From UKL13-2 sp038321965 (GTDB taxonomy: Bacteria > Pseudomonadota > Gammaproteobacteria > Burkholderiales > Usitatibacteraceae): a DNA stretch of 64,000 bases. The DNA lies in assembly GCA_038321965.1 (NCBI GenBank), contig JBBQFL010000004.1:62001-126000 (forward strand), read 5' to 3'. The notes beneath the pieces were generated by a model, which was not told where the DNA came from, did no database searches, and worked only from the letters and a program-made list of their open reading frames with translations. The position numbers were made by a program, and so were the translations under genes. Shown one piece after another: positions 17,731 through 25,927 of the stretch; position 1 is the first letter of the stretch; each line of letters begins with the position of its first letter.

Positions 17731-18252
17731 ACTCGTTCTCCCATGTGCATTGATAGTAATCAAAGAATCAAAGGTGTCTGTGTCAATTGTTTTCCATTTG
17801 AAAATAATTTCGGATACATGTCTGCTGGCGTCTTCGATACCGATGGAAGGGCGCATGCCGGGAAAATCTTGCTGCTGCGCAGCCAGATGGTTTCGTTTTT
17901 AGTAAGGTCGGTACGCTGGATGGCAAAGCACATCTGGCCCTTGGCGTCGGCTTCCTTCATGTCAAACACCTGGAACATGACATGCGTCCCGCTGACAGCG
18001 CGAACGTGACAAATCCGGAAACCTTTTTGCGCATGCCACTCCCTTAAAACTGGCTTATGTGCTGGTTGGCTGCGCGTATGGCGCCTGTCTAAGCAAGCAT
18101 TGCATCCGCGGTTGGTTTTGTTGCAGATGTTGTTTTACGCGTGTGTTGTTAGCCTGTCACCTACCTGCTTAGGTAGGATTTGAAAATATTTTTGTTGTTG
18201 TGTAATTCTGTCAAGAAGTACTTTCCGTGAATTTCGTGATGAAAGTCTATAA
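17731..18252. other. Upstream region of the accessory cluster, no supported gene
   Basis: About 520 bases, with A+T-rich tracts near 18175-18240. On the minus strand a frame stays open from about 18142 to 17760 and reads plausibly around 'FDMKEADAKGQMCFAIQRTD', but it has no convincing start, no ribosome-binding site and no family I recognise, and it overlaps the putative promoter. I therefore do not call it a gene. Confidence 0.4.
17758..17786 (-). promoter_or_regulatory. Possible promoter of the accessory cluster
   Basis: Reading leftward, a perfect -35 TTGACA (complement of 17781-17786) is followed after 17 bases by TTGATT (17758-17763), a poor -10. It lies about 30 bases before the ATG of the lipoprotein gene. 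Only the -35 is convincing. Confidence 0.3.
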
Positions 18253-18296
18253 CTGGCGCGGCTTTCAGAAGTTTTTATGCTGGAAAGCCACGCCAG
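18253..18296. repeat. 44-nt dispersed palindrome, copy A
   Basis: This element begins CTGGCGCGGCTTTC and ends GAAAGCCACGCCAG, forming a 14-bp stem. Copies of the same length and ends occur at 24050-24093 and 34251-34294. Confidence 0.7.
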
Positions 18297-18349
18297 TACT
18301 AGTGTCTTACTGCTGCGCGAATGCGGAAGACGACAAAGCCTGCAGGCGA

Positions 18350-18985
18350 TGCCGAGTCCGGCAACGGACGAAAGCCTGAGTCTTGCCGCGCTTGATTTGT
18401 TGCTAGCGCAGGCACCACAACTGATGACGAACCATCGCGACGACTTGCGGGCGCTGCTTAAGTCCGACGATCTGTCGAGTTACAACAAGACGGGCATCAT
18501 GCGCGCAGAGAATCGATTCTTTGCAAACCAGGTGGCGGACCTTCTGCCGACGCGGTTTGTGAATTCGAATCGCTTTCACAACCGCTATGGCGAATGCGCA
18601 GTTGACGTTGTCGCTGTCGCATCGCAACGGCCAGCGCGGACGCGGGACTCAATCAAAGCTGTGTCGAAAGCGCATATGGCGTTTCGCGCGCGATGTCGTT
18701 GATCCGTTTACGTCAATCACCAAGTGGCTTGCGCTCGACTTGCAACTCCATCAGGGGAGTTGATCGCGTCGATGCTGCGAATGGAAGCGCAGCACCGTTT
18801 GTTCACGATCAAAATCACAATGGGTACTGCAAAGGCGGCTGACTCAGATGTCGAGGCGTTTTTAAAAGCAATGCCAGTCGATTTGCGCAACCCGTTCGAT
18901 GGATCGGCGTTCAAATGGATGCCGGAGAAGCGGGCGATTGTTGGCGTGATGCCAAGGGCGGACGGATTTTATGGAGGCGCGGTTA
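18350..18985 (+). pseudogene. Decayed gene, C-terminal part recognisable only as a protein-like remnant
   Basis: Several frames carry protein-like stretches that do not join: 'YNKTGIMRAENRFFANQVAD' near 18480-18540, 'VESAYGVSRAMSLIRLR' near 18664-18714, and 'MLRMEAQHRLFTIKI' with 'VDLRNPFDGSAFKWMPEKRA' near 18773-18945. The last resembles the 'NPFDGKPF-W' ending of many bacterial exported proteins of unknown role. At least two frameshifts would be needed to join them. A REP-like repeat lies just downstream. I cannot name the ancestral family. Confidence 0.4.
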
Positions 18986-19033
18986 TGAGAGGATTTTGTT
19001 TGAGTGGGGATCTCTGCGGCGCCGTAGGGTCGG

Positions 19034-19068
19034 CCCCTCATCCCAACCCTTCTCCCGACAGAGAAGGG
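19034..19068 (-). repeat. REP-like palindromic repeat, copy 2 (degenerate)
   Basis: This is a degenerate copy in the opposite orientation to copy 1: CCCCTCATCCCAACCCT followed by TCTCCCGACAGAGAAGGG. It lies between the decayed gene and the 3' end of clpB. If translated it would read PHPNPSPDREG, the same type of peptide seen in the aceF and lpdA linkers. Confidence 0.65.
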
Positions 19069-19268
19069 CTAAGTGCGTATTCGGACCGTCTCTGGTCTGT
19101 CGCCAACTGCGATTTCGAATTCTAGTATTTGCGCCGCTTTACAAGCCTTTTTGACCTGCGATGCGCACCAGTGCTAGTGTTTTCACTCTCAAGTGTCGAC
19201 CTGAGTTCGCCGGAGTCACCCAATTTCACCTTGAAGTAGATGTGCGGTAGAACGCTCGGCCAGCCAAC

Positions 19269-21845
19269 CTACTTCGTGAACGTAATCGCCCCACCCTTCA
19301 ACCCGACCTTGATCACATCCTTCGCCGCGAACTTGCCTTCCAGCAGCGCCTTCGACAATGGGTTCTCCAGCTCCTGTTGAATAGCGCGCTTCAACGGTCG
19401 CGCACCGTATACCGGATCGAATCCGGCCTTGGCGATTTCGGCCACCGCTTCATCGCTGACCTTGAGGCCGATCTCCATCGCCGCGAGACGTTTTTCCAGA
19501 CGCAGCAACTGAATCTTGGCAATCGCGGCAATCTGCGCTTCACCCAGCGCGTGGAAGACGACGATTTCGTCGATACGGTTAATGAATTCAGGACGGAAAT
19601 GGGTTTTGACATCGCCCATCACCGCGAGCTTGATGATTTCGTAGTCCGAACCGGACATCGCCTGGATCTGGTGAGAGCCAAGATTTGAAGTCATGACGAT
19701 AACGGTGTTTTTGAAGTCGACTGTCCGGCCCTGCCCGTCGGTCATGCGACCGTCGTCTAACACTTGCAGCAACACGTTGAACACGTCCGGGTGCGCCTTT
19801 TCGACTTCATCGAACAGGATCACGCTGTAGGGTTTGCGGCGCACCGCCTCGGTGAGATAGCCGCCTTCGTCGTAACCGACATAGCCGGGAGGCGCGCCGA
19901 GCAAGCGCGCGACTGAATGCTTCTCCATGAATTCGCTCATGTCGATGCGAATGAGGTGGTCTTCCGAATCAAACATGAATTCGGCCAACGCTTTGCAAAG
20001 CTCGGTCTTGCCCACCCCGGTAGGCCCCAGGAACAGGAACGAGCCATAGGGACGGTTTGGGTCGCCCAAACCAGCGCGCGAGCGGCGGATTGCGTCGGAC
20101 ACGAGGCGTACGGCTTCGTCCTGGCCGACAACGCGTTTGTGCAAGTTATCTTCCATCTTGATGAGTTTTTCGCGCTCGCCCTGCATCATCTTCGAGACGG
20201 GAATACCAGTGGCGCGCGAAACGACTTCGGCAATTTCATCAGCGCCGACTTGCGTGCGCACGAGGCGCGTCTTGGCTTGCTTGCTTTCGGATTTTTCGGC
20301 CTGATGCAATTGCGCTTCGAGTTGCGGCAGCTTGCCGTACTGGAGTTCTGCGAGCTTGTCGAATTGGCCCTTGCGTTGAAGGTCAGCCATCTCTACTTTA
20401 ATCTGTTCGATCTCCTCGCGGATGTGCTGCGTTCCCTGCACCTGGGCTTTCTCGGCTTTCCAGATTTCTTCAAGGTCGGAATATTCCTTCTCAAGCCGTT
20501 TGATTTCCTCTTCAATCAGCTTGAAGCGTTTTTTCGAGCCCTCGTCTTTTTCCTTTTTGACGGCTTCGCGTTCGATCTTCAACTGAATCAAGCGACGTTC
20601 GAGCTTGTCCATCGACTCCGGCTTGGAGTCGATTTCCATTCTCAGGCGCGCTGCGGCTTCGTCGATCAAGTCGATGGCCTTATCGGGCAGGAAGCGATCG
20701 GTGATGTAGCGGTTCGATAGTTCCGCGGCGGCAACGATGGCCGGATCGGTAATCTCGACGCCGTGGTGTGCCTCGTAGCGCTCTTGCAAGCCGCGCAGGA
20801 TGGCGATGGTGGCTTCCACGCTGGGTTCGCCGACCAATACTTTCTGGAAGCGGCGTTCCAGCGCGGCGTCTTTCTCAACGTATTTGCGGTATTCGTCCAG
20901 CGTGGTCGCGCCGATGCAATGCAATTCGCCGCGTGCCAAAGCGGGCTTCAACATATTGCCGGCATCCATCGCGCCTTCGGCTTTACCCGCGCCGACCATG
21001 GTATGCAGCTCGTCGATGAACACGATGGTCTTGCCGGCGTCTTGTTCGAGTTCCTTGAGTACCGATTTCAGGCGTTCCTCGAATTCACCGCGATACTTGG
21101 CGCCAGCCAACAGGGAAGCCATGTCCAGCGACAGTACGCGTTTATCCTTAAGCGATTCGGGTACTTCACCGTTGACGATACGCTGCGCAAGGCCTTCGAC
21201 GATGGCGGTTTTACCCACACCGGGCTCGCCGATCAGGACAGGATTGTTCTTTGTGCGGCGCTGCAGCACCTGGATGGCGCGACGGATTTCATCGTCGCGG
21301 CCGATGACCGGGTCGAGCTTGCCCATGCGGGCGCGCTCGGTGAGATCCATGGTGTATTTTTTTAGCGCTTCGCGCTGGCCTTCGGCTTCCTGGTCCTTGA
21401 TGCCGTCGGTGCCACGCACCGCGAGCACCGCTGCCTCCAGCGCCTGTTTGTTGGCGCCATGCTCCTTGAACAAGCGACCCGTGTCACTCTTGTCGTTTAG
21501 CAAGGCGAGCAGAAATAATTCGCTGGCGACGAACTCATCACCACGCTTGGTGGCTTCCTTGTCGGTCAGATTGAGTAGATTGCCCAGATCGCGCGAAACC
21601 GAGATTTCGCCACCCTGTCCTTCGATTTTTGGCAGATGCTTAACGGCCTTTTCGAGCGCGGTCTTCAGTCTCGGGACTGCCACACCGGCGCGAGAGAGTA
21701 GCGAAGCCGTACCGCCATCGTCCTGATTGACGAGTGCCAGCAGCAGGTGTTGCGGCTCGATGTAGCCGTTGTCGTTCCCCAGTGCCATGCTCTGCGCGTC
21801 GGCAAGCGCCTGCTGGAACATGGTGGTGAGTTTGTCGGTTCTCAT
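19269..21845 (-). CDS. clpB: ATP-dependent disaggregase ClpB
   Basis: This is a full-length (858 residues) Hsp100 chaperone that extracts polypeptides from aggregates together with DnaK. The N-domain starts 'MRTDKLTTMFQQALADAQ'. Nucleotide-binding domain 1 has Walker A 'GEPGVGKTA' and Walker B 'VFIDELHTM'. A Glu/Lys-rich coiled-coil middle domain follows (about residues 400-520), the feature that distinguishes ClpB from ClpA. Domain 2 has 'GPTGVGKTE' and 'ILFDEVEKAHPDVF'. I use the ATG at 21843-21845, which follows an AGGAAA site; an in-frame ATG eight codons upstream is less likely. It is transcribed alone, from a sigma-32-type promoter that reaches to nadC. Confidence 0.97.
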   Translation of the reverse strand: MRTDKLTTMFQQALADAQSMALGNDNGYIEPQHLLLALVNQDDGGTASLLSRAGVAVPRLKTALEKAVKHLPKIEGQGGEISVSRDLGNLLNLTDKEATKRGDEFVASELFLLALLNDKSDTGRLFKEHGANKQALEAAVLAVRGTDGIKDQEAEGQREALKKYTMDLTERARMGKLDPVIGRDDEIRRAIQVLQRRTKNNPVLIGEPGVGKTAIVEGLAQRIVNGEVPESLKDKRVLSLDMASLLAGAKYRGEFEERLKSVLKELEQDAGKTIVFIDELHTMVGAGKAEGAMDAGNMLKPALARGELHCIGATTLDEYRKYVEKDAALERRFQKVLVGEPSVEATIAILRGLQERYEAHHGVEITDPAIVAAAELSNRYITDRFLPDKAIDLIDEAAARLRMEIDSKPESMDKLERRLIQLKIEREAVKKEKDEGSKKRFKLIEEEIKRLEKEYSDLEEIWKAEKAQVQGTQHIREEIEQIKVEMADLQRKGQFDKLAELQYGKLPQLEAQLHQAEKSESKQAKTRLVRTQVGADEIAEVVSRATGIPVSKMMQGEREKLIKMEDNLHKRVVGQDEAVRLVSDAIRRSRAGLGDPNRPYGSFLFLGPTGVGKTELCKALAEFMFDSEDHLIRIDMSEFMEKHSVARLLGAPPGYVGYDEGGYLTEAVRRKPYSVILFDEVEKAHPDVFNVLLQVLDDGRMTDGQGRTVDFKNTVIVMTSNLGSHQIQAMSGSDYEIIKLAVMGDVKTHFRPEFINRIDEIVVFHALGEAQIAAIAKIQLLRLEKRLAAMEIGLKVSDEAVAEIAKAGFDPVYGARPLKRAIQQELENPLSKALLEGKFAAKDVIKVGLKGGAITFTK

Positions 21846-21881
21846 TTTTTTGTTTTCCTGAAATTGCAAAGGTTGTTACAC

Positions 21882-21910
21882 ACGTGGGGTTATTAGCGGA
21901 TAATTTCAAG
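21882..21910 (-). promoter_or_regulatory. Sigma-32 (heat shock) promoter of clpB
   Basis: On the minus strand, CTTGAAA (21910-21904) is followed after 14 bases by CCCCACGT (21889-21882). This matches the RpoH consensus CTTGAAA-N11-16-CCCCATNT in all but one or two positions. It sits about 35 bases before the clpB start, and its upstream end nearly touches the nadC start codon at 21912. Confidence 0.85.
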
Positions 21911-21911
21911 T

Positions 21912-22784
21912 ATGGATGCGCCATTCCGACACATGCACGACCTTGAAGCAGTCGTCACAGCCGACGTAACGCGTGCGCTTGAAGAGGACGTGCGCAGCGG
22001 GGATTTGACGGCATCGCTCATACCCGCTGCGGCGCGCGGGCATGCGCGCGTGATCGCTCGCGAGGAAGGTGTCATCGCAGGTTCTGCCTGGTTTGAACGC
22101 TGCTTCACCGAGCTTGACCCTGACTGTGAGGTGTTTTGGCATGTCGAAGATGGCGAAGGCGTCTCGGAGAATTCGCAGCTTTGCGAAATCACCGGCAATG
22201 CTCGCGCCATGCTGACAGCGGAGCGAAGCGCACTGAATTTTCTACAGTCGTTGTCCGCGATCGCTACGCAGACGAGACGATTCGTGACTGCCGTTATCGG
22301 CACCAAAGCGAAGATTCTCGACACCCGGAAAACCTTGCCCGGGCTGCGCATGGCCTCGAAATATGCGGTGCATACTGGCGGCGGACACAATCATCGCATT
22401 GGCCTGTTTGACGGCATTCTTATAAAAGAAAACCACATCCTGGCTGCAGGTGGAATTGCCGCCGCGCTGAAAGCGGCATTTGCGCTGGTGCAACATCAGG
22501 CACCGGCGGACACCATGATCGAAATAGAAGTCGAAACCCTGGAACAACTTCAGGACGCGCTGGCGAACGGCGCAACGCTGATTCTGCTCGACAACATGAC
22601 AAATGCGCAGTTGCGGGACGCAGTACGACTAACTGCGGGCCGCGCGGAACTAGAAGCGTCCGGCGGGGTCAGTTTGATGAGCGTGCGCGCCATTGCAGAA
22701 ACGGGCGTCGATCGAATTTCCGTCGGATCGTTAACCAAAGACATCACTGCACTCGACCTTTCAATGCGATTTGCAATTCACTAA
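21912..22784 (+). CDS. nadC: Nicotinate-nucleotide pyrophosphorylase (quinolinate phosphoribosyltransferase)
   Basis: NadC converts quinolinate and PRPP into nicotinate mononucleotide, CO2 and pyrophosphate in de novo NAD synthesis. The 290-residue length is normal. Family motifs are present: 'ALEEDVRSGDLTA', 'ILDTRKTLPGLR', 'KYAVHTGGGHNHRIGLFDGI' and 'IEIEVETLEQL', and the C-terminal barrel 'ASGGVSLMSVRAIAETGVD' with 'ISVGSLTK'. An alternative start at the eighth codon (M8) is possible. The gene is divergent from clpB, with only 66 bases between the start codons, and is followed after 27 bases by mlaA. Confidence 0.96.
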   Translation: MDAPFRHMHDLEAVVTADVTRALEEDVRSGDLTASLIPAAARGHARVIAREEGVIAGSAWFERCFTELDPDCEVFWHVEDGEGVSENSQLCEITGNARAMLTAERSALNFLQSLSAIATQTRRFVTAVIGTKAKILDTRKTLPGLRMASKYAVHTGGGHNHRIGLFDGILIKENHILAAGGIAAALKAAFALVQHQAPADTMIEIEVETLEQLQDALANGATLILLDNMTNAQLRDAVRLTAGRAELEASGGVSLMSVRAIAETGVDRISVGSLTKDITALDLSMRFAIH

Positions 22785-22811
22785 CTTTCATTTCAACAAA
22801 CTAAGAGCCCT

Positions 22812-23573
22812 ATGATTTCAATAAATCGCAATTACCTTGTTGCCTTCGCCGCTGTCGGTATCACGCTGGTGTCAGGCTGTGCCTCGACGAACGCTTCCAA
22901 GGCTGATCCTCTTGAAGGTCTCAACCGCGCGACCTACGCGTTTAACGACGCCGTCGACCGGGCCGTGCTGGAACCTGTGGCGAAGGGTTATCAAACGATA
23001 ACGCCGGGTTTTGTCCGCGCGGGAATCTCGAATCTGTTCACCAACGTGGGCGATGTTGCCACCAGCCTAAACAACCTTTTACAAGGTAAACCCAGTGATG
23101 CAGCTTCCGACGCCGGTCGCTTTTTGATTAACTCCACGCTTGGCGTGTTGGGTCTGTTCGATGTGGCGACACCGATGGGGCTTGAAAAACACGATGAAGA
23201 TTTTGGTCAAACGCTTGGTAAATGGGGCGTCAACAGTGGGCCCTTCCTGATGCTCCCGCTGATGGGACCTTCGACGCTGCGTGATGCCGTCGGCCGTCCG
23301 GTCGATGGCTATGCCGGCTATTTCCGCTATATGGACCATATCCGGACCCGCAATGCGACATTCGCCCTCGAAATAGTTGATCTTCGGGCGCACTTCTTGG
23401 GCGCAAGCTCAACGCTGGACGCAGCGGCCCTGGATAAATACCAGTTTGTCCGCGACGCATACCTGCAACGCCGTCTTCGTAGCGTTTACGATGGCAAGGC
23501 ACCGCAGGAAAAGCTCGACCAACTTGAAGACGATCTCACTCCGCCGGCAGCCGCCAAGGTGGAGAAGAAATAG
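22812..23573 (+). CDS. mlaA: MlaA (VacJ) outer-membrane lipoprotein
   Basis: This is a 253-residue lipoprotein with signal peptide and lipobox 'LVSGC' (C23). The body has the MlaA pattern 'DPLEGLNRATYAFNDAVDR', 'NVGDVATSLNNLLQGK', 'RFLINSTLGVLGLFDVAT' and 'DFGQTLGKWGV' followed by 'GPFLMLPLMGPSTLRD'. MlaA forms a doughnut in the outer membrane and passes mislocalised phospholipids to MlaC for retrograde transport, preserving lipid asymmetry. The other mla genes are not in the window. It lies between nadC and a DUF1801 gene with short gaps, so it may be co-transcribed with them. The Lys/Glu-rich tail is ordinary. Confidence 0.95.
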   Translation: MISINRNYLVAFAAVGITLVSGCASTNASKADPLEGLNRATYAFNDAVDRAVLEPVAKGYQTITPGFVRAGISNLFTNVGDVATSLNNLLQGKPSDAASDAGRFLINSTLGVLGLFDVATPMGLEKHDEDFGQTLGKWGVNSGPFLMLPLMGPSTLRDAVGRPVDGYAGYFRYMDHIRTRNATFALEIVDLRAHFLGASSTLDAAALDKYQFVRDAYLQRRLRSVYDGKAPQEKLDQLEDDLTPPAAAKVEKK

Positions 23574-23584
23574 CGGGCGAAGCA

Positions 23585-24037
23585 ATGCCGTGCAGCGAGG
23601 AACAGGTTCAACTCGATTCATTCATCGATAAGTTCTCGCCAGAAATCGCCGCCAGAACACGCATCGAGTTGCAGCGCATGCGCGAGTTGCTGCCGGTCGC
23701 GATCGAGTTGGTCTACGATAACTACAACGCGCTTGCCATCGGTTTCGGGCCCAGCGAAAAGGCATCGGAAGTCATTTTTTCGCTGGCGGTGTATCCGCGT
23801 TGGGTGACGTTGTTTTTTCTGCAGGGAACCAAAATTGCCGACCCTGAAATCTTACTCTGCGGAAACGGCAGTCAGGTCCGGCATATTCGATTGCTCGAAC
23901 CGGATTTGCTGCTTTCTCCAGCGGTGCGGGCGCTGATGCTGGACGCACTGAAAAAGGCACGCGTACCGCTTTCGGCATTGGCAAAACACCGAATCGTCAT
24001 CAAGTCGGTTTCCGCAATGCAACGGCCAAGAAGATAG
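23585..24037 (+). CDS. DUF1801-type (YdhG/CyaY-like fold) protein
   Basis: This 150-residue cytoplasmic protein has the pattern of small DUF1801/YdhG-like proteins: a helical N-terminus ('FSPEIAARTRIELQRMRELL'), then beta-strands such as 'VYDNYNALAIGFG' and 'YPRWVTLFFLQG', and a C-terminal helix with 'SALAKHRIVIKSVS'. The function of the family is unknown. It starts 11 bases after mlaA and is followed by the 44-nt palindrome and the convergent end of thrC, so it is the last gene of the nadC-mlaA run. Confidence 0.75.
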   Translation: MPCSEEQVQLDSFIDKFSPEIAARTRIELQRMRELLPVAIELVYDNYNALAIGFGPSEKASEVIFSLAVYPRWVTLFFLQGTKIADPEILLCGNGSQVRHIRLLEPDLLLSPAVRALMLDALKKARVPLSALAKHRIVIKSVSAMQRPRR

Positions 24038-24049
24038 CAAACTCCAGCG

Positions 24050-24093
24050 CTGGCGCGGTGTTTCAGGCAATTTCAGCCCGTAAGCCGCGCCAG
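24050..24093. repeat. 44-nt dispersed palindrome, copy B
   Basis: This copy begins CTGGCGCGGTGTTTC and ends GTAAGCCGCGCCAG. It fills the 72-base gap between two convergent genes (DUF1801 and thrC), a position that suits a bidirectional terminator, although no U run is present. Confidence 0.75.
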
Positions 24094-24109
24094 TGCTTCA
24101 TCTTGATTC

Positions 24110-25546
24110 TTAGACGTCAATCTTGCCGGCGATATATCGTTTGATGGCCGTAGCATCTGCATCCATGACTTCAAAGCGTTGAGGCAATTTTTCAATGCCT
24201 TCATAGGCAGCCGGGCGCGAGGGCATTCTGCCAAGCGCTTCGATCATGCTGGCTTCGAATTTAGCGGGTAACGCCGTTTCAAGGCAGATAACCTGAACAC
24301 CAGGTTCGCGATGATCCAGCGCGACCTTCAACCCATCTGCGGTATGGGTATCGATTTCGACATGATATTTCTCCCAGACTGAGCGAATGGTGGCAATGCG
24401 GTCGGCATGGGTACTGCGTCCTGAAACAAAACCGAAGGCAGGCATCCGTTTCCAGACGTCCGTACACTCGGAAACATCGAAGCCACCTTCGTAATCGACC
24501 TTGCGCATGAGCTCACGCACCGCCGCCGGGTCGCGCCAGAGCAGGTCATAAAGGAAGCGTTCAAAATTCGAAGCCTTCGAAATATCCATCGAAGGGCTGG
24601 ACGTCTGTTTGATCTCGGCAGATCCACGCGGGCGATAGCGGCCGCTGCGAAAAAACTCGTCGAGCACATCGTTTTCGTTGGTTGCGACAATCAGCCGACG
24701 AATCGGCAGCCCCATCATGCGCGCGATATGGCCCGCCAGTACGTTGCCAAAGTTGCCCGAAGGCACGGCAAACGAGACTTTCTCGTCATTCGAAATGGTG
24801 ACCGCGAAGTAGCCCTTGAAGTAATAGACCACTTGCGCGACGATGCGGCCCCAGTTGATCGAATTGACCGCGCCGATCTTGTATTTGGCCTTGAAAGCTG
24901 AATCGTTCGACACTGCTTTCACGATGTCCTGGCAATCGTCGAACACACCACGTACGGCGATATTGAAGATATTGTCGTTTTGCAGCGAAAACATCTGCGC
25001 GCACTGAAAAGGCGACATTTTTTCATGCGGGCTCAACATGAAAACGCGAACCCCGTGCTTACCTTTCATTGCATGTTCGGCACTAGAGCCGGTATCACCG
25101 GAGGTGGCACCGAGGATATTGATTTCTGCGTCGCGCCTGGCCAGCACGTACTCAAAAAGATTACCGAGAAACTGCATCGCCACGTCCTTGAATGCGAGCG
25201 TGGGACCGTTCGACAGGCCGAGAATGTGCAGGCCCGGTTCCAGCATCCTGATTGGCGTGATATCCGCACTGCCGAATACTTCAGCCGTATAGGTCTTGTC
25301 GATGATCGCTTTGAGGTCCGCCGGCGGGATATCGTCGGCGTAGCGGCTGATGATATTGAAAGCCAGATCGGCGTAGCCAAGTTGCCGCATCCACTGAAGT
25401 TCCTCAGCACTAAGCACCGGATAAGACTGCGGTAAGAACAGCCCGCCGTCGGCAGCCAGACCCTCAAGCAAAATGTCGGAAAAAGACTTGGCCGACTCTT
25501 CACTTCCGGCGCCCGCACCACGGGTACTGATGTATCGCATTGACAT
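24110..25546 (-). CDS. thrC: Threonine synthase
   Basis: ThrC turns O-phosphohomoserine into threonine with PLP. The protein begins 'MRYISTRG', the usual start of the long bacterial form, and has the PLP lysine region 'TLAFKDVAMQFLGN', the 'GATSGDTGSSAEHAMKG' phosphate-binding loop and 'VNSINWGRIVAQ'. The start ATG (A at 25546) shares its first base with the TGA of the VOC gene and follows a GGAG site within that gene, so translation is coupled. An upstream in-frame start would overlap the neighbour by about 60 bases and is less likely. It is the last gene of alaC-GNAT-hom-VOC-thrC. Confidence 0.96.
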   Translation of the reverse strand: MSMRYISTRGAGAGSEESAKSFSDILLEGLAADGGLFLPQSYPVLSAEELQWMRQLGYADLAFNIISRYADDIPPADLKAIIDKTYTAEVFGSADITPIRMLEPGLHILGLSNGPTLAFKDVAMQFLGNLFEYVLARRDAEINILGATSGDTGSSAEHAMKGKHGVRVFMLSPHEKMSPFQCAQMFSLQNDNIFNIAVRGVFDDCQDIVKAVSNDSAFKAKYKIGAVNSINWGRIVAQVVYYFKGYFAVTISNDEKVSFAVPSGNFGNVLAGHIARMMGLPIRRLIVATNENDVLDEFFRSGRYRPRGSAEIKQTSSPSMDISKASNFERFLYDLLWRDPAAVRELMRKVDYEGGFDVSECTDVWKRMPAFGFVSGRSTHADRIATIRSVWEKYHVEIDTHTADGLKVALDHREPGVQVICLETALPAKFEASMIEALGRMPSRPAAYEGIEKLPQRFEVMDADATAIKRYIAGKIDV

Positions 25547-25926
25547 CAAAAAGTCTCCGGCAAACGCCAGGGCGGATTCAACCGGTTGTTTCCCGCCTGG
25601 AACAGACAAATCGGATTACCACTGGGATCACGCAGCCTGGCCTCGCGCCATAACCAGCGCTCATCGGCAGGAACGGTGTCGAACGTCAATCCACCTGCCT
25701 TGAGTTGTTCGACCGTTGCGTCGAGCGCGTCGTTCTCAAAATAGACGACCGTCGATGCAGAGACGGGAGCGTTGCCCAGATGAATGGAAAAAGTACTGTC
25801 GCCTTCCGGGCACAAAAAGCGCATGTAGTGAGGGCTTTTTACGATAGGTTTAAGGCCAAGCATAACGTAGAAAACGTGTGCTGCTTCGATGTCATTGACG
25901 GTAACTGTAACCTGGTTGAGCCGCAT
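25546..25926 (-). CDS. VOC (glyoxalase/bleomycin-resistance fold) family protein
   Basis: This 126-residue single-domain protein has the betaalphabetabetabeta signature of the vicinal oxygen chelate fold: 'RLNQVTVTVNDIEAAHVFY' at the start and 'EARLRDPSGNPICLFQAG' at the end, where the final acidic ligand is usually found. It is wedged between hom and thrC: one base separates it from the hom stop, and it overlaps thrC by one base. That arrangement suggests a small accessory role tied to threonine synthesis, but no such role is established. Substrate and metal are unknown. Confidence 0.85.
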   Translation of the reverse strand: MRLNQVTVTVNDIEAAHVFYVMLGLKPIVKSPHYMRFLCPEGDSTFSIHLGNAPVSASTVVYFENDALDATVEQLKAGGLTFDTVPADERWLWREARLRDPSGNPICLFQAGNNRLNPPWRLPETF

Positions 25927-25927
25927 T

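Noticed and set aside
17760..18142. Open minus-strand frame including 'FDMKEADAKGQMCFAIQRTD'
   Set aside because: No credible start or ribosome-binding site, no family recognised, and it covers the putative promoter of the lipoprotein gene. Kept only as a note.
19917..21726. Long open frames antisense to clpB (267 and 308 residues)
   Set aside because: They are shadows of the clpB coding sequence in GC-rich DNA, with no domain and no ribosome-binding site.
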